From positions 434,001 through 498,000 of the forward strand of contig CAWFME010000004.1 in the NCBI GenBank assembly GCA_963816955.1: a DNA stretch of 64,000 bases, read 5' to 3'. The notes under the pieces were generated by a model that did no database searches, had not been told where the DNA came from, and was given only the letters and a program-made list of their open reading frames with translations. The position numbers and the translations under genes were made by a program. The DNA comes from DATFQI01 sp963816955 (GTDB lineage: Bacteria; Actinomycetota; Thermoleophilia; Solirubrobacterales; Solirubrobacteraceae). Shown in pieces: positions 39,125 to 47,195 of the stretch; positions within the stretch are counted from its first letter, which is position 1; every line of letters begins with the position of its first letter.

Positions 39125-40247
39125 CGAGCCAGGCGCGGATCTCCGCGCCGTGCTCGTCGAGCCCGGGCGGGCCGCGGCGGATCGCCGGCCGCTCGCCGTC
39201 GACGCGCAGCGGGGGCCGCACGAGCGGGACCCCGTCGTGGTCCTCCGTCGGCTTCATGCCCAGCTCGTCCGCGAGCGCGAACGCCTCGTCGACGCCGTTG
39301 ATCGGCCCGACGGGGACCGCCGCCTCGCGCAGCACCGCGACCCAGTGGGCGGCGTCCGCGCGGGCGATCGCCTCGCCGAGCAGCCGCGAGAGCTCGTCGC
39401 GGTTGGCCACGCGCATCGCGTTGGTGGCGAAGCGCTCGTCGCCGGCCAGCTCCCGCAGCCCGAGCGCAGCGCACAGGCGGCCGAACAGCCGGTCGTTGCC
39501 GACCGCGATCGCGATCGGCCGGTCGGAGGCGTCGAAGGTCTCGTACGGGACGATGCTCGGGTGCCGGTTGCCGGCCCGCGTGGCGGCCACGCCGCCGGCC
39601 ACCCACGCCGAGGCCTGGTTGAGCAGCGAGGCCAGCGCCGCGTCCATCAGCGAGACCTCGACGTGGCGGCCCTGGCCCGTGCGGGCGCGCTCGAGCAGCG
39701 CGGCCTGGATCCCGTTGGCGGCGATCAGCCCGCAGATCAGGTCGACGACCGCGGCGCCGACCTTCAGCGGCGGGCCGTCCGGCTCGCCCGTGACGTGCAT
39801 CAGCCCGCCCATCGCCTGCAGCAGGAAGTCGTAGCCCGGCAGGGACCGGCCCGCCTCGCCCGTGCCGAACGCGGTCACCGCGCAGGACACGAGGCCCGGG
39901 TTGCCCTGGGCGCGCAGCGCGTCGCCGTCGAGGCCCCAGCCCGCCATCAGCCCGGGCCGGAAGGACTCCACCAGCACGTCGGCGCGCAGCGCGAGCGTGC
40001 GCGCGAGCGCCCGGTCCTCCTCGTCGCCCAGGTCCAGGGCGACGGAGCGCTTGTTGCGGTTGATCGTCAGGTAGTAGGTCGAGACGTCGCCGTGCCAGGG
40101 CGGGCCCCACGCGCGCGTGTCGTCCCCGCCGTCGGGCCGCTCGACCTTGACCACGTCCGCGCCGAGGTCCCCGAGCAGCATCGTCGCGTACGGACCCGCG
40201 AGCACGCGCGAGAAGTCGGCGACGAGGATCCCGTCCAGCGGCGTCAT
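39117..40247 (-). CDS. Family III (CaiB/BaiF) CoA-transferase
   Basis: 376 aa. N-terminal LDGILVADFSRVLAGPYATMLLGDLGADVVKVERP is the family hallmark; the nucleophilic Asp is in GRHVEVSLMDAALASLL. It moves CoA between carboxylic acids without a free intermediate. Substrates cannot be inferred; the family includes formyl-CoA, carnitine and 2-methylacyl-CoA enzymes. It is divergent from the metallophosphoesterase (21 bp between starts). Confidence 0.9.
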   Translation of the reverse strand: MTPLDGILVADFSRVLAGPYATMLLGDLGADVVKVERPDGGDDTRAWGPPWHGDVSTYYLTINRNKRSVALDLGDEEDRALARTLALRADVLVESFRPGLMAGWGLDGDALRAQGNPGLVSCAVTAFGTGEAGRSLPGYDFLLQAMGGLMHVTGEPDGPPLKVGAAVVDLICGLIAANGIQAALLERARTGQGRHVEVSLMDAALASLLNQASAWVAGGVAATRAGNRHPSIVPYETFDASDRPIAIAVGNDRLFGRLCAALGLRELAGDERFATNAMRVANRDELSRLLGEAIARADAAHWVAVLREAAVPVGPINGVDEAFALADELGMKPTEDHDGVPLVRPPLRVDGERPAIRRGPPGLDEHGAEIRAWLAT

Positions 40248-40268
40248 CGGGCTGCCACCCTAGTCGGG

Positions 40269-41384
40269 GTGCGGACGATCGTCGTCTCCGACCTGCACGT
40301 CGGCTCGGCCCGGCATGCGGACCTCCTCCGCCGGCCGGAGCTGCGCGCGCCGCTGATGGAGGCGGTCCGGGGCGCCGACCGGCTCGTGGTCCTCGGCGAC
40401 GGCGTCGAGCTGCGCGACCGGCCCAAGCGCGACATCGCCGAGCTGGCGGGACCGGTGTTCCGCGAGTTCGGCGAGGCGCTCGGCCCCGACGGCGAGCTCG
40501 TGATCGTCGCGGGCAACCACGACCACGGGCTCGTCGCAGGGTGGATCGACGGGCGCCTCGAGACGGAGCCCTCCGGCTTTCTCGGGCTCGAGCAGTTCCT
40601 CGAGCCCGCCGAGGCCGGTCCGCTCGCGGCGACGCTCGCCTCCTACGCGGGGCCGGCCCGGGTCCGGGTCGCCTATCCGGGGCTGTGGCTGGGTGACGAC
40701 GTGTACGCGATCCACGGCCACTACGCCGACGTGCACACGACCGTTCCCACGTTCGAGCGGCTCGCGACGGGCGCGATGGCCCGCTGGGTCGTCCGGCTGC
40801 CCGAGACGGGCGCGACGCCCGACGACTACGAGGCCGTGCTGGCGCCGATGTACGCCTGGATGAGCGCACTGACCCAGCGCAGCGAGCACGCCGTGATCTC
40901 CGCAGGCGCCGGCGCGTCCTCGCGCGCGTGGGTGGCGCTGGCGGGCGACGGGCGGCGCAACCACCGCGTGCGCGCCACGGCGCTCGGCGCCGCCTACGTG
41001 GGCGCCGTCGGCGCGCTCAACGCCCTCGGACTCGGGCCGCTGGACCGCAACCTGTCCGGGCCGGCGCTGCGCCGCGGCTACCTGCGCGGGATCGGGGAGG
41101 TGGTCTCGCGCCTGGGCATCGGCGCGCGCCACGTCATCTGGGGGCACTCGCACCGCGCCGGCCCGTGGCCGTCCGACGACGCGGCCGAGTGGGTGGCGCC
41201 GGGCGGCGCGCGCATCCTCAACACGGGCTCGTGGGTCTACCAGCGCCACTTCCTCTCGGACAGGCCGAACGACTCCCCGTACTGGCCCGGCACCGCCGTG
41301 GTGCTCGACGACGGCGCGCCGCCGCGCCTGGTCAGGCTGCTGGGGGAGGAGCGGGGGCACCGGGAGCTGGCACCCCCGGCGTGA
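40269..41384 (+). CDS. Calcineurin-like metallophosphoesterase
   Basis: 371 aa from a GTG at 40269. The five metal-binding blocks are intact: VVSDLHVG, VLGDGVELRD, VAGNHDHG, YAIHGHYADVH and IWGHSHRAGPWP. A helical insertion of about 150 residues (about 160-290) separates the last two blocks and carries one weak hydrophobic stretch. Cytoplasmic; possibly an UDP-diacylglucosamine-type or nucleotide phosphoesterase, but the substrate is unknown. Overlaps the convergent redoxin-cupin gene. Confidence 0.85.
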   Translation: MRTIVVSDLHVGSARHADLLRRPELRAPLMEAVRGADRLVVLGDGVELRDRPKRDIAELAGPVFREFGEALGPDGELVIVAGNHDHGLVAGWIDGRLETEPSGFLGLEQFLEPAEAGPLAATLASYAGPARVRVAYPGLWLGDDVYAIHGHYADVHTTVPTFERLATGAMARWVVRLPETGATPDDYEAVLAPMYAWMSALTQRSEHAVISAGAGASSRAWVALAGDGRRNHRVRATALGAAYVGAVGALNALGLGPLDRNLSGPALRRGYLRGIGEVVSRLGIGARHVIWGHSHRAGPWPSDDAAEWVAPGGARILNTGSWVYQRHFLSDRPNDSPYWPGTAVVLDDGAPPRLVRLLGEERGHRELAPPA

Positions 41385-42132
41385 AGCAGGTCATGTGGCA
41401 CTCGAGCCCGGCGCCGACGGACAGCTCGAGCACGCCCTCGGTGTGGTGCGGGTGCTCGATGAGCGGGTGGCAGCCGGGCTCCCCGATCGCCAGCGTGCGG
41501 CCGTCGACGACGAGCTCGCCGCGCCCGGAGAGCACCGCCCAGACGCCGCCCGCCTCATAGGGACCGGAGTAGGCCCCGGGCTGGTCCTCGGTCTGCGCCG
41601 GCAGCAGCACGCCGGGCTCGTCCTCGGGGCGCACGGGCGCGACGGTGTCGCGCTCGACGCCGAGCAGCTCCTGGATCTCGCGCTCGGTCTCCGCGTAGGC
41701 GCCCTCGCCGTAGTGCATCGAGAACAGCGCTCCCTTGGTGTCCCACAGGTAGCGGCCGGGCCAGCCCTCGTTTCCGTAGAAGTCCCAGACCTCGAGCTCG
41801 ATGTCGATCACGACCGGGTAGGAGACCCCGAGCCGGCGCACCGCCGCCTCGACCTGCGCCTCGTCGCGCGACGGCGGGAAGGCGCCCGTGTGGACGCCGA
41901 TCACGCGCAGGCCCGCCTCGGCGTAGCGCTCGTGCCAGGCCTTCAGGTAGGGCAGCGTGCGCAGCGAGTTCACGCGGCAGAAGTCCCAGAACTCGACCAG
42001 CACGGGCCGGCCCTTCTGCTTGTCCATGCGCAAGGGCGCCACGTTGAGCCAGGTGAGGCCGCGCGGGAACGGGGGCGCGGGGATGGTCGCGGGCGGGGCG
42101 CGCACGGGGCGTCCGAACGTAGCAGCGCGCAC
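41332..42132 (-). CDS. Thioredoxin-fold protein fused to a cupin domain, CXXC replaced
   Basis: 266 aa from a GTG at 42132. Residues about 30-165 are an AhpC/TlpA-like thioredoxin fold (GRPVLVEFWDFCRVNSLRTLPYLKAWH, VIGVHTGAFPPS, GNEGWPGRYLWD); about 185-260 are a cupin (GGVWAVLSGRGELVVDGR, PLIEHPHHTEGVLELS). Relatives of the DipZ type have TCxxC at the position where this protein reads FCRVNS: the resolving positions are Arg and Ser, with a single Cys52 one residue earlier. It may act as a one-Cys peroxidase-like enzyme or a ligand-sensing protein. Confidence 0.75.
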   Translation of the reverse strand: MRAATFGRPVRAPPATIPAPPFPRGLTWLNVAPLRMDKQKGRPVLVEFWDFCRVNSLRTLPYLKAWHERYAEAGLRVIGVHTGAFPPSRDEAQVEAAVRRLGVSYPVVIDIELEVWDFYGNEGWPGRYLWDTKGALFSMHYGEGAYAETEREIQELLGVERDTVAPVRPEDEPGVLLPAQTEDQPGAYSGPYEAGGVWAVLSGRGELVVDGRTLAIGEPGCHPLIEHPHHTEGVLELSVGAGLECHMTCFTPGVPAPGAPAPPPAA

Positions 42133-42240
42133 TCGGACGTTCGTCCAGCTTGCATTGCGAGGCCTGCAGGCGCGAAACTTTCCGCGCCCGTGCGGTATCT
42201 CCGCATGACGCACAACACAGACTCCTGAGGAGGAGACCCC

Positions 42241-43056
42241 TTGCGCAAGACCCTGATCGCCGCGCTGGCGGCGCTCACGGCGCTGGCCCTCGCCGCCGTC
42301 GCCATGGCACAGAATCCCGCTCCGACGGCCAGCCTCGAGGTCTCCATCGCCCCGTCGAAGGTCGGCACCAAGAAGAAGCCCCGGTCCGGCCGTCTCGAGC
42401 TCAACGCCCAGACCAACCGCGAGTCGAAGTCGACCGCGAGCAAGATCGAGATCTGGATCCCGAAGGGCGCGAAGCTGAGCACCAGGGGTCTGAAGGCCTG
42501 CTCGTTCGGCAAGGCCAACGCCTCGGGCAAGGCGGCCTGCCCCAGGGCCTCCAAGGCCGGCTCCGGCGAGGCCGACGCGCTGCTGAACCCGTACGCCACG
42601 AACCCCGCCCCGATCAAGTTCGCCGTCACCGCCTTCAACGGCGGCAAGCTGAACTCGACCGACGCGGCGACGCTGAAGCAGCAGTTCCCGAACAGCGGCA
42701 GCCTCTACAGGAAGGGCAGGGAGTACCTGGTCTTCCACCTCGCCTCCGCGAGCCCCGAGGTCGACCAGGCGCTGGCCGGGGTCATCACGCGGGTCCGCCA
42801 CAGGCTCTACGCCCAGAAGCTCACGATCGACATCGCGCCGAACCTGCAGCAGCCGGCGACCAACGTGTACTCCTCGCTGCAGCGGCTCGAGACCAGCATC
42901 GGCCTCAAGTCGGGCAAGCGCATGCTGATGTCCCTCACGGGCTGCCCCAAGGCCCGAGAGAACCAGTTCCAGCTCCGGCTGACGTTCGTGCCGAACCCGA
43001 CGCCGCCCGCCACCTCCACGGCGACGGCGATCGACGGCGCGCGCTGCTCGGGCTGA
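42241..43056 (+). CDS. Secreted Lys/Ala-rich protein of unknown function
   Basis: 271 aa. Signal peptide MRKTLIAALAALTALALAAVAMA. The mature protein is basic, β-rich, with four Cys (CSFGKANASGKAACP early, GCPKAREN late, GARCSG at the end) that could form two disulfides. The start is TTG at 42241, supported by the strong GAGGAGGA SD 6 nt upstream; no ATG competes. Ends just before a strong terminator. Probably an abundant cell-surface protein; no family recognised. Confidence 0.7.
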   Translation: MRKTLIAALAALTALALAAVAMAQNPAPTASLEVSIAPSKVGTKKKPRSGRLELNAQTNRESKSTASKIEIWIPKGAKLSTRGLKACSFGKANASGKAACPRASKAGSGEADALLNPYATNPAPIKFAVTAFNGGKLNSTDAATLKQQFPNSGSLYRKGREYLVFHLASASPEVDQALAGVITRVRHRLYAQKLTIDIAPNLQQPATNVYSSLQRLETSIGLKSGKRMLMSLTGCPKARENQFQLRLTFVPNPTPPATSTATAIDGARCSG

Positions 43057-43080
43057 GCGCCGAGCGCACCTGACGTCTCA

Positions 43081-43110
43081 CGACGGCCCCGCCCACCGGC
43101 GGGGCCGTCG
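43081..43110 (+). terminator. Rho-independent terminator
   Basis: A perfect 13-bp stem, CGACGGCCCCGCC (43081-43093) and GGCGGGGCCGTCG (43098-43110), with a CACC loop, followed by TCGTTTCTAC. It lies 25 bp after the stop of the secreted protein. Confidence 0.9.
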
Positions 43111-43134
43111 TCGTTTCTACACTCGCCCGCTCCG

Positions 43135-44496
43135 ATGCTCGTCATCGCCCATGGCATCGTCGGCAGGGCCGACCTCCCGATCCCGGAAGCGCTGTTCGGC
43201 GCGGCCGCGGCCGCCGTGCTCGTCGTCTCGTTCCTCGCGCTCGCGGCCGGCTGGTCGCGGCCGCGGCTGGATCCGGTGCGCGAGCGTGCGCTGTTTCGCG
43301 TGCCGCTCGCGCTGGAGGTGCTGTGCGGGGCGGTCGGCGTCGCGGTGTTCGCGGCGGTCGTCTACGCGGGCCTGGCCGGTACGGACTCCCAGCAGGACAA
43401 CCTCGCCCCGACCGCCGTATACGTCGGCTTCTGGGTCGGCGTCCCGTTGGCGTCGCTGGTGCTCGGCGACTGGTTCCGGCTGTTCAACCCGTGGCGGGCG
43501 ATCGGGCGCCTGACGGGCTGGGTCGCGCAGCGCGCCGGGGGCGGGGAGGCGACCGACGCGTTCCCGTACCCCGAGCGGCTCGGGCACTGGCCGGCCGCGG
43601 CGGGCATCCTCGCCTTCGTGATCTGCGAGCTGTGCTGGGCGACGGGCCGCGAGCCCGGCCCGCTCGCGATCCTGATGCTGATCTACGCCTTCGTGCAGTT
43701 CGCGGGCCAGGGCGTCTACGGGGTCGAGGCGTGGTCGCGGCGCGGCGACGCGTTCGGTGTCTGGTTCGGGCTGTTCGGGAGGCTCGCTCCGCTCGGCCGT
43801 CGCGCGGACGGGACGCTCGTGCTGCGCCCGCCCGCGGCCGCCGCCACGCGGCTCGCGCCCACCGCCGGCACCGTCGCGCTGCTCGTGATCGGGATCGGCT
43901 CGACCGGGTTCGACGGGGCCAAGGAGGGGCCGCTGTTCAACGGCGTGCGGCCGGAGCTGCAGGATCTCTTCACGTCGCTGGGCGCGACGATGGGCGTCGG
44001 TCTGGAGCTGGCCTTCGTGGTCGGGCTGCTGGTGGCGGTGGCGCTCGTCGGCGCGCTCTGGCGGCTCGGGAGCGAGGGCATGCCCCGTTCGGGCGCGGAC
44101 GGCCGCGACCGCCGGGGGCTCAGCCGCGCGTTCGCGCACACGCTGATCCCGATCGCCGCCGCCTACGTCGTCGCGCACTACTTCTCGCTGCTGGCCTACA
44201 ACGGGCAGGACCTGTGGCGGCTGGCGTCGGACCCGCTCGGCGACGGCTCGGACCTCTTCGGCGGCGCGGGCGGCTCGATCGACTACTCGATCCTGAGCGC
44301 GACGGCGATCTGGTACGTCCAGGCGCTCGCGCTCGTCGGGGGCCACGTCGCCGCGCTCGTGCTCGCCCACGACCGCGCGCTGGTCGTCTACGGCTCGGCG
44401 AAGGCCGCGACCCGGTCGCAGATCGTCATGCTGGTGCTGATGGTCTGCTTCACCTGCCTCGGCCTGTGGCTGCTCTCCGCCGCGCTGAACGGATAG
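43135..44496 (+). CDS. Polytopic membrane protein (relatives annotated fenitrothion hydrolase)
   Basis: 453 aa with about ten to twelve hydrophobic segments and a conserved VLGDWFRLFNPWRAIGRL loop. I recall relatives in Thermoleophilia and other actinobacteria carrying the database name fenitrothion hydrolase, but the protein shows no hydrolase active site and the name should not be trusted. His-containing segments (VVAHYFSLLAYNGQD, LVGGHVAALVLAHDRAL) could bind metal or heme. Followed by two very small genes on the same strand. Confidence 0.6.
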   Translation: MLVIAHGIVGRADLPIPEALFGAAAAAVLVVSFLALAAGWSRPRLDPVRERALFRVPLALEVLCGAVGVAVFAAVVYAGLAGTDSQQDNLAPTAVYVGFWVGVPLASLVLGDWFRLFNPWRAIGRLTGWVAQRAGGGEATDAFPYPERLGHWPAAAGILAFVICELCWATGREPGPLAILMLIYAFVQFAGQGVYGVEAWSRRGDAFGVWFGLFGRLAPLGRRADGTLVLRPPAAAATRLAPTAGTVALLVIGIGSTGFDGAKEGPLFNGVRPELQDLFTSLGATMGVGLELAFVVGLLVAVALVGALWRLGSEGMPRSGADGRDRRGLSRAFAHTLIPIAAAYVVAHYFSLLAYNGQDLWRLASDPLGDGSDLFGGAGGSIDYSILSATAIWYVQALALVGGHVAALVLAHDRALVVYGSAKAATRSQIVMLVLMVCFTCLGLWLLSAALNG

Positions 44497-44500
44497 CCGG

Positions 44501-44650
44501 ATGCTCGTCGTCGCCCACGCCGGCCACTGGCTCGTGCAGCTGGTCTACCTCGTGCCGCTGCTGGTGCTGGTCGGCGTGATCCTCGTCGGCCGCGCGCGCG
44601 ACCGCCGCGAGGCGTCCCACGAGCGGGTGCGCTCCGAGCTCGACGAGTGA
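44501..44650 (+). CDS. 49-aa single-span membrane protein
   Basis: A short gene from the ATG at 44501: MLVVAHAGHWLVQLVYLVPLL and one hydrophobic segment of about 20 residues, then a charged tail ending RVRSELDE. It starts 4 bp after the polytopic membrane protein and its TGA overlaps the next GTG (GTGA), so it is embedded in a coupled operon. Probably a small partner of that membrane protein. Confidence 0.6.
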   Translation: MLVVAHAGHWLVQLVYLVPLLVLVGVILVGRARDRREASHERVRSELDE

Positions 44651-44865
44651 GGATCGGCGGCGCGGGGTATCGGCACCGCGTGTCCCGTGACGAGCTCTTC
44701 GTCGTCTGGAGCGCCGCCCGCGCCGAGGCCAACATGGCCTACGACGCGTGGTGCGAGGCGCCCGGCCGGATGACCTACGCGGTCTACCGCGCCGCCGAGG
44801 ACCGTGCCGACGCGGCCGAGGTCGCGCTCAGCTGCAGCGCCCTGCCGGCGCTCGCCGCTGCCTAG
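44647..44865 (+). CDS. Small Ala-rich helical protein (paralogue 1)
   Basis: 72 aa from a GTG at 44647 (a GTG at 44680 is an alternative). The C-terminal half, YAVYRAAEDRADAAEVAL, matches YVAYRAAQDREDAAQDAL in the next small gene, so the two are a tandem pair. No known domain; a helical hairpin is likely. Confidence 0.55.
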   Translation: MRIGGAGYRHRVSRDELFVVWSAARAEANMAYDAWCEAPGRMTYAVYRAAEDRADAAEVALSCSALPALAAA

Positions 44866-44954
44866 CTAGTGGAGTCATCGAGGCAACCAGCGCGCCTCAT
44901 CGTGCGTACTTGAGGTCGAGACCGGGCAAACGGCCGGTCAACGAGCCTCACCGC

Positions 44955-45191
44955 ATGCGCGTCGACGACCTGAGATACCTGCTGGACGGCGTCCCCGACA
45001 CCCGGGAGCTCGTCATCCGCCGCGCGGACACCTGGGCGCCGGTGCGCGACGCGTGGCGCGACGCGCACGACGATGCCGACGCGGCCTACCACCGCTGGCT
45101 CGGTGAGCGCACGCCGGGCGCCTACGTGGCCTACCGCGCCGCGCAGGACCGCGAGGACGCCGCGCAGGACGCGCTCGCCGTCGCGCGCTAG
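44955..45191 (+). CDS. Small Ala-rich helical protein (paralogue 2)
   Basis: 78 aa from the ATG at 44955. Shares the YxAYRAAxDRxDAAxxAL signature with the 44647 gene; the N-terminal half differs. Overlaps the 3' end of the convergent dioxygenase by 4 bp. Function unknown; a pair of diverged helical paralogues suggests binding to a common partner. Confidence 0.55.
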   Translation: MRVDDLRYLLDGVPDTRELVIRRADTWAPVRDAWRDAHDDADAAYHRWLGERTPGAYVAYRAAQDREDAAQDALAVAR

Positions 45192-46096
45192 CGCGTCGGC
45201 GGCAGCGGGGTGACGGTCGCCTCGATCTGCGCGCGCAGGTGCTCGTAGGCGGGCGGCAGGGCGAGCTTCTGCCCGAGCGACTCCTGCGGCTCGTCCGTGG
45301 CGAAGCCGGGGCCGATCGTCGCGATCTCGAACAGCACGCCGCTGGGCTCGCGGAAGTAGATCGAGCGGAAGTAGAAGCGGTCGATGACCGGCGTCGGCCG
45401 GCCGCCCGCGCGCAGGATCTGGTCGCGCCACGCCTCGTGCTCGTCCATCGGCGACGCCCACGCGACGTGGTGCACCGTGCCCGCGCCCTGGATGCCGCCA
45501 CCGTCCGGGGGCGGGTCGTAGGCGTAGGTGCCGCCGCGGCGTTCGCCGCGGATCTCCCAGCCGTCGCCGGCGGGCTGGAAGGCGAGCGCGCCCTCGAGCA
45601 GCCCGCGGCTGTGCTCGGCGTCCTGCGCGTAGGCGCGCACGCCGTCGAAGCCCCGCAGCGCGTGCTCGGCGGGGACCTCGGGATGGTCGGCGATCAGCGG
45701 GTCGTCCTCGGTCGCGTCGACGGCGAGCTCGTGCTCGAGCCCCTCGGGGTCCGCGAAGCGCAGGGTTCCCGGACCCGGCCTTGAGACCTGGAGGCCGTCG
45801 TCGGCGAGCCGCTCGGCCCAGAACGACAGCGCGTCCTCGGAGGCGACGCGCCAGACGATCCGGTGCACCATCCCGCGGCCGGCGCGCCCGGGCGCCGCGC
45901 CCGGGTACTCGAAGAACGTCAGGTCCGAGCCGGCGCTGCCGTGCTCGTCGGCGTAGAACAGGTGATAGACGGTCGGGTCGTCCTGGTTGACGCTCTTCTT
46001 GACCAGGCGCAGCCCGAGGACGCGCGTGTAGAAGTCGACGTTGCGGGGCGCGTCGCCCGTGATGGCCGTGATGTGGTGGATGCCCTCCAGCCTCAT
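45188..46096 (-). CDS. Ring-cleaving dioxygenase/VOC-family protein (two VOC modules)
   Basis: 302 aa. Two VOC domains: MRLEGIHHITAITGDAPRNVDFYTRVLGLRLVKKSVNQDD at the N-terminus and GTVHHVAWASPMDEHEAWRDQILRAGG later, with His and Glu metal ligands (GIHHIT, VHHVAW, GVLFEIAT). This is the MhqO/CatE-like group often involved in (hydro)quinone or catechol detoxification. The ATG at 46096 is preferred over the upstream one at 46108 because the family starts there. Confidence 0.85.
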   Translation of the reverse strand: MRLEGIHHITAITGDAPRNVDFYTRVLGLRLVKKSVNQDDPTVYHLFYADEHGSAGSDLTFFEYPGAAPGRAGRGMVHRIVWRVASEDALSFWAERLADDGLQVSRPGPGTLRFADPEGLEHELAVDATEDDPLIADHPEVPAEHALRGFDGVRAYAQDAEHSRGLLEGALAFQPAGDGWEIRGERRGGTYAYDPPPDGGGIQGAGTVHHVAWASPMDEHEAWRDQILRAGGRPTPVIDRFYFRSIYFREPSGVLFEIATIGPGFATDEPQESLGQKLALPPAYEHLRAQIEATVTPLPPTR

Positions 46097-46151
46097 GGCT
46101 CCCTCCACTTATGGCACACCTGGGCGCCACGCGCCCGGCCGCCGTCCGTGA

Positions 46152-46457
46152 TTACGACTTCGCCTTCGCGCGCGTGCGGGCCGCCTTCCTGGCCGCCGTG
46201 CTGCGCTGCGCGGCCTTGCGCTTGCGGGTCGCCGCGGCCTTCTTGGCCGCCGCCTGGCGCTTGGCCGGTCCACCCTTGGCGCGATCCTCGAGATCGGCGA
46301 CGAGCTTGCGCAGGTCCGTGATGCGCGCCGTGGCGGCCTTGCCGGGACCGGAGCCGCTCGCGCTGGTCAAGGCCTGCGAGAGGTCGCGGGCCACGCGCTT
46401 GCGGATGCCGTTCGCGCGGAGGCGGTCGAACAGGGCGTCTGCTTGGGACTTCGCCAT
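46152..46457 (-). CDS. Small protein with histone H1-like Lys/Ala/Arg-rich tail
   Basis: 101 aa. A globular helical N-terminus (MAKSQADALFDRLRANGIRKRVARDL) is followed after residue 60 by a tail made almost only of Lys, Ala, Arg and Thr (AKKAAATRKRKAAQRST). Such tails bind DNA non-specifically, as in the C-terminal extensions of actinobacterial HU/HupB or H1-like proteins. It is probably nucleoid-associated. Monocistronic, upstream of the two-component system terminator. Confidence 0.65.
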   Translation of the reverse strand: MAKSQADALFDRLRANGIRKRVARDLSQALTSASGSGPGKAATARITDLRKLVADLEDRAKGGPAKRQAAAKKAAATRKRKAAQRSTAARKAARTRAKAKS

Positions 46458-46533
46458 CGATGGGCTCCTCAGTACGAGTGAACGTGGTTGTTCATTCCCG
46501 AACACCCTTGGCACCGAAACGCTGACATCGGGG

Positions 46534-46558
46534 GCGGCGCCGTCAGCAACGGCGCCGC
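46534..46558 (-). terminator. Hairpin downstream of the two-component operon
   Basis: GCGGCGCCGT (46534-46543) and ACGGCGCCGC (46549-46558) form a perfect 10-bp stem with a 5-nt loop, starting 5 bp past the response-regulator stop. No clear U-tract follows on the minus strand. Confidence 0.55.
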
Positions 46559-46562
46559 GCCC

Positions 46563-47195
46563 TCAAGCCTCCGTGAGCCCGCGCCGGATCGCGTAGCGCA
46601 CGAGCTCCACGCGGTCGCGCATCCCGAGCTTGCGCAGCAGGTTCGCCCGGTGCGACTCGACCGTCTTCTCGGCCAGGTGCAGGATCTCGGCGATCTGCTT
46701 GTTCGTGTGCGCCTCCGCGATCAGCTTGAGCACCTCCTGCTCGCGCGGGGAGAGCGGCTCCTCGGGGCCGGCGGCGTCGTCGGCCATCCAGTCGCGCACG
46801 AGCGAGCGCTGCACGGCGTTGGTCAGGAACGCCTCGCCGCGGTGCACGGCGCGAATCGCGTTGAGCAGCGCCTGGTCGACCTCGCGCTTGAGCACGTAGC
46901 CGGACGCGCCCGCCTTCAGGGCGTCGAACACGTAGCGCTCGTCGTCGTGCATCGAGAGGGCGAGCACCTGCGTGTCGGGCAGGTGCGCGCGGATCTGCCG
47001 CGCGGCCTGCAGGCCGGTCATACGCGGCATGGAGACGTCCATCACGCACAGGTCGGGACGGGTCTGGAGCGCTCGCTCGAACGCCTCGACGCCGTCCTCG
47101 GCCTCCGCGACCACCTCCATGTCGGGCTGGCGATCGATCAGCAGCTTCAAGCCGCCGCGCACGATGCCGTGGTCGTCTGCGATGAGGATCCTCAT
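46563..47195 (-). CDS. NarL/LuxR-family response regulator
   Basis: 210 aa. Receiver domain with acidic pocket IADDHG, phospho-acceptor Asp53 in CVMDVSMPRMTG, and Lys near residue 105 (SGYVLKRE). The LuxR HTH is intact (LSPREQEVLKLIAEAHTNKQIAEILHLAEKTVESHRANLLRKLGM in outline). Its ATG overlaps the kinase stop (ATGA), forming one operon. Target genes unknown. Confidence 0.93.
   Translation of the reverse strand: MRILIADDHGIVRGGLKLLIDRQPDMEVVAEAEDGVEAFERALQTRPDLCVMDVSMPRMTGLQAARQIRAHLPDTQVLALSMHDDERYVFDALKAGASGYVLKREVDQALLNAIRAVHRGEAFLTNAVQRSLVRDWMADDAAGPEEPLSPREQEVLKLIAEAHTNKQIAEILHLAEKTVESHRANLLRKLGMRDRVELVRYAIRRGLTEA

Noticed and set aside
39150..40268. Long plus-strand frame upstream of the metallophosphoesterase
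   Set aside because: It is antisense to the CoA-transferase; only the part from the GTG at 40269 carries the phosphoesterase motifs.
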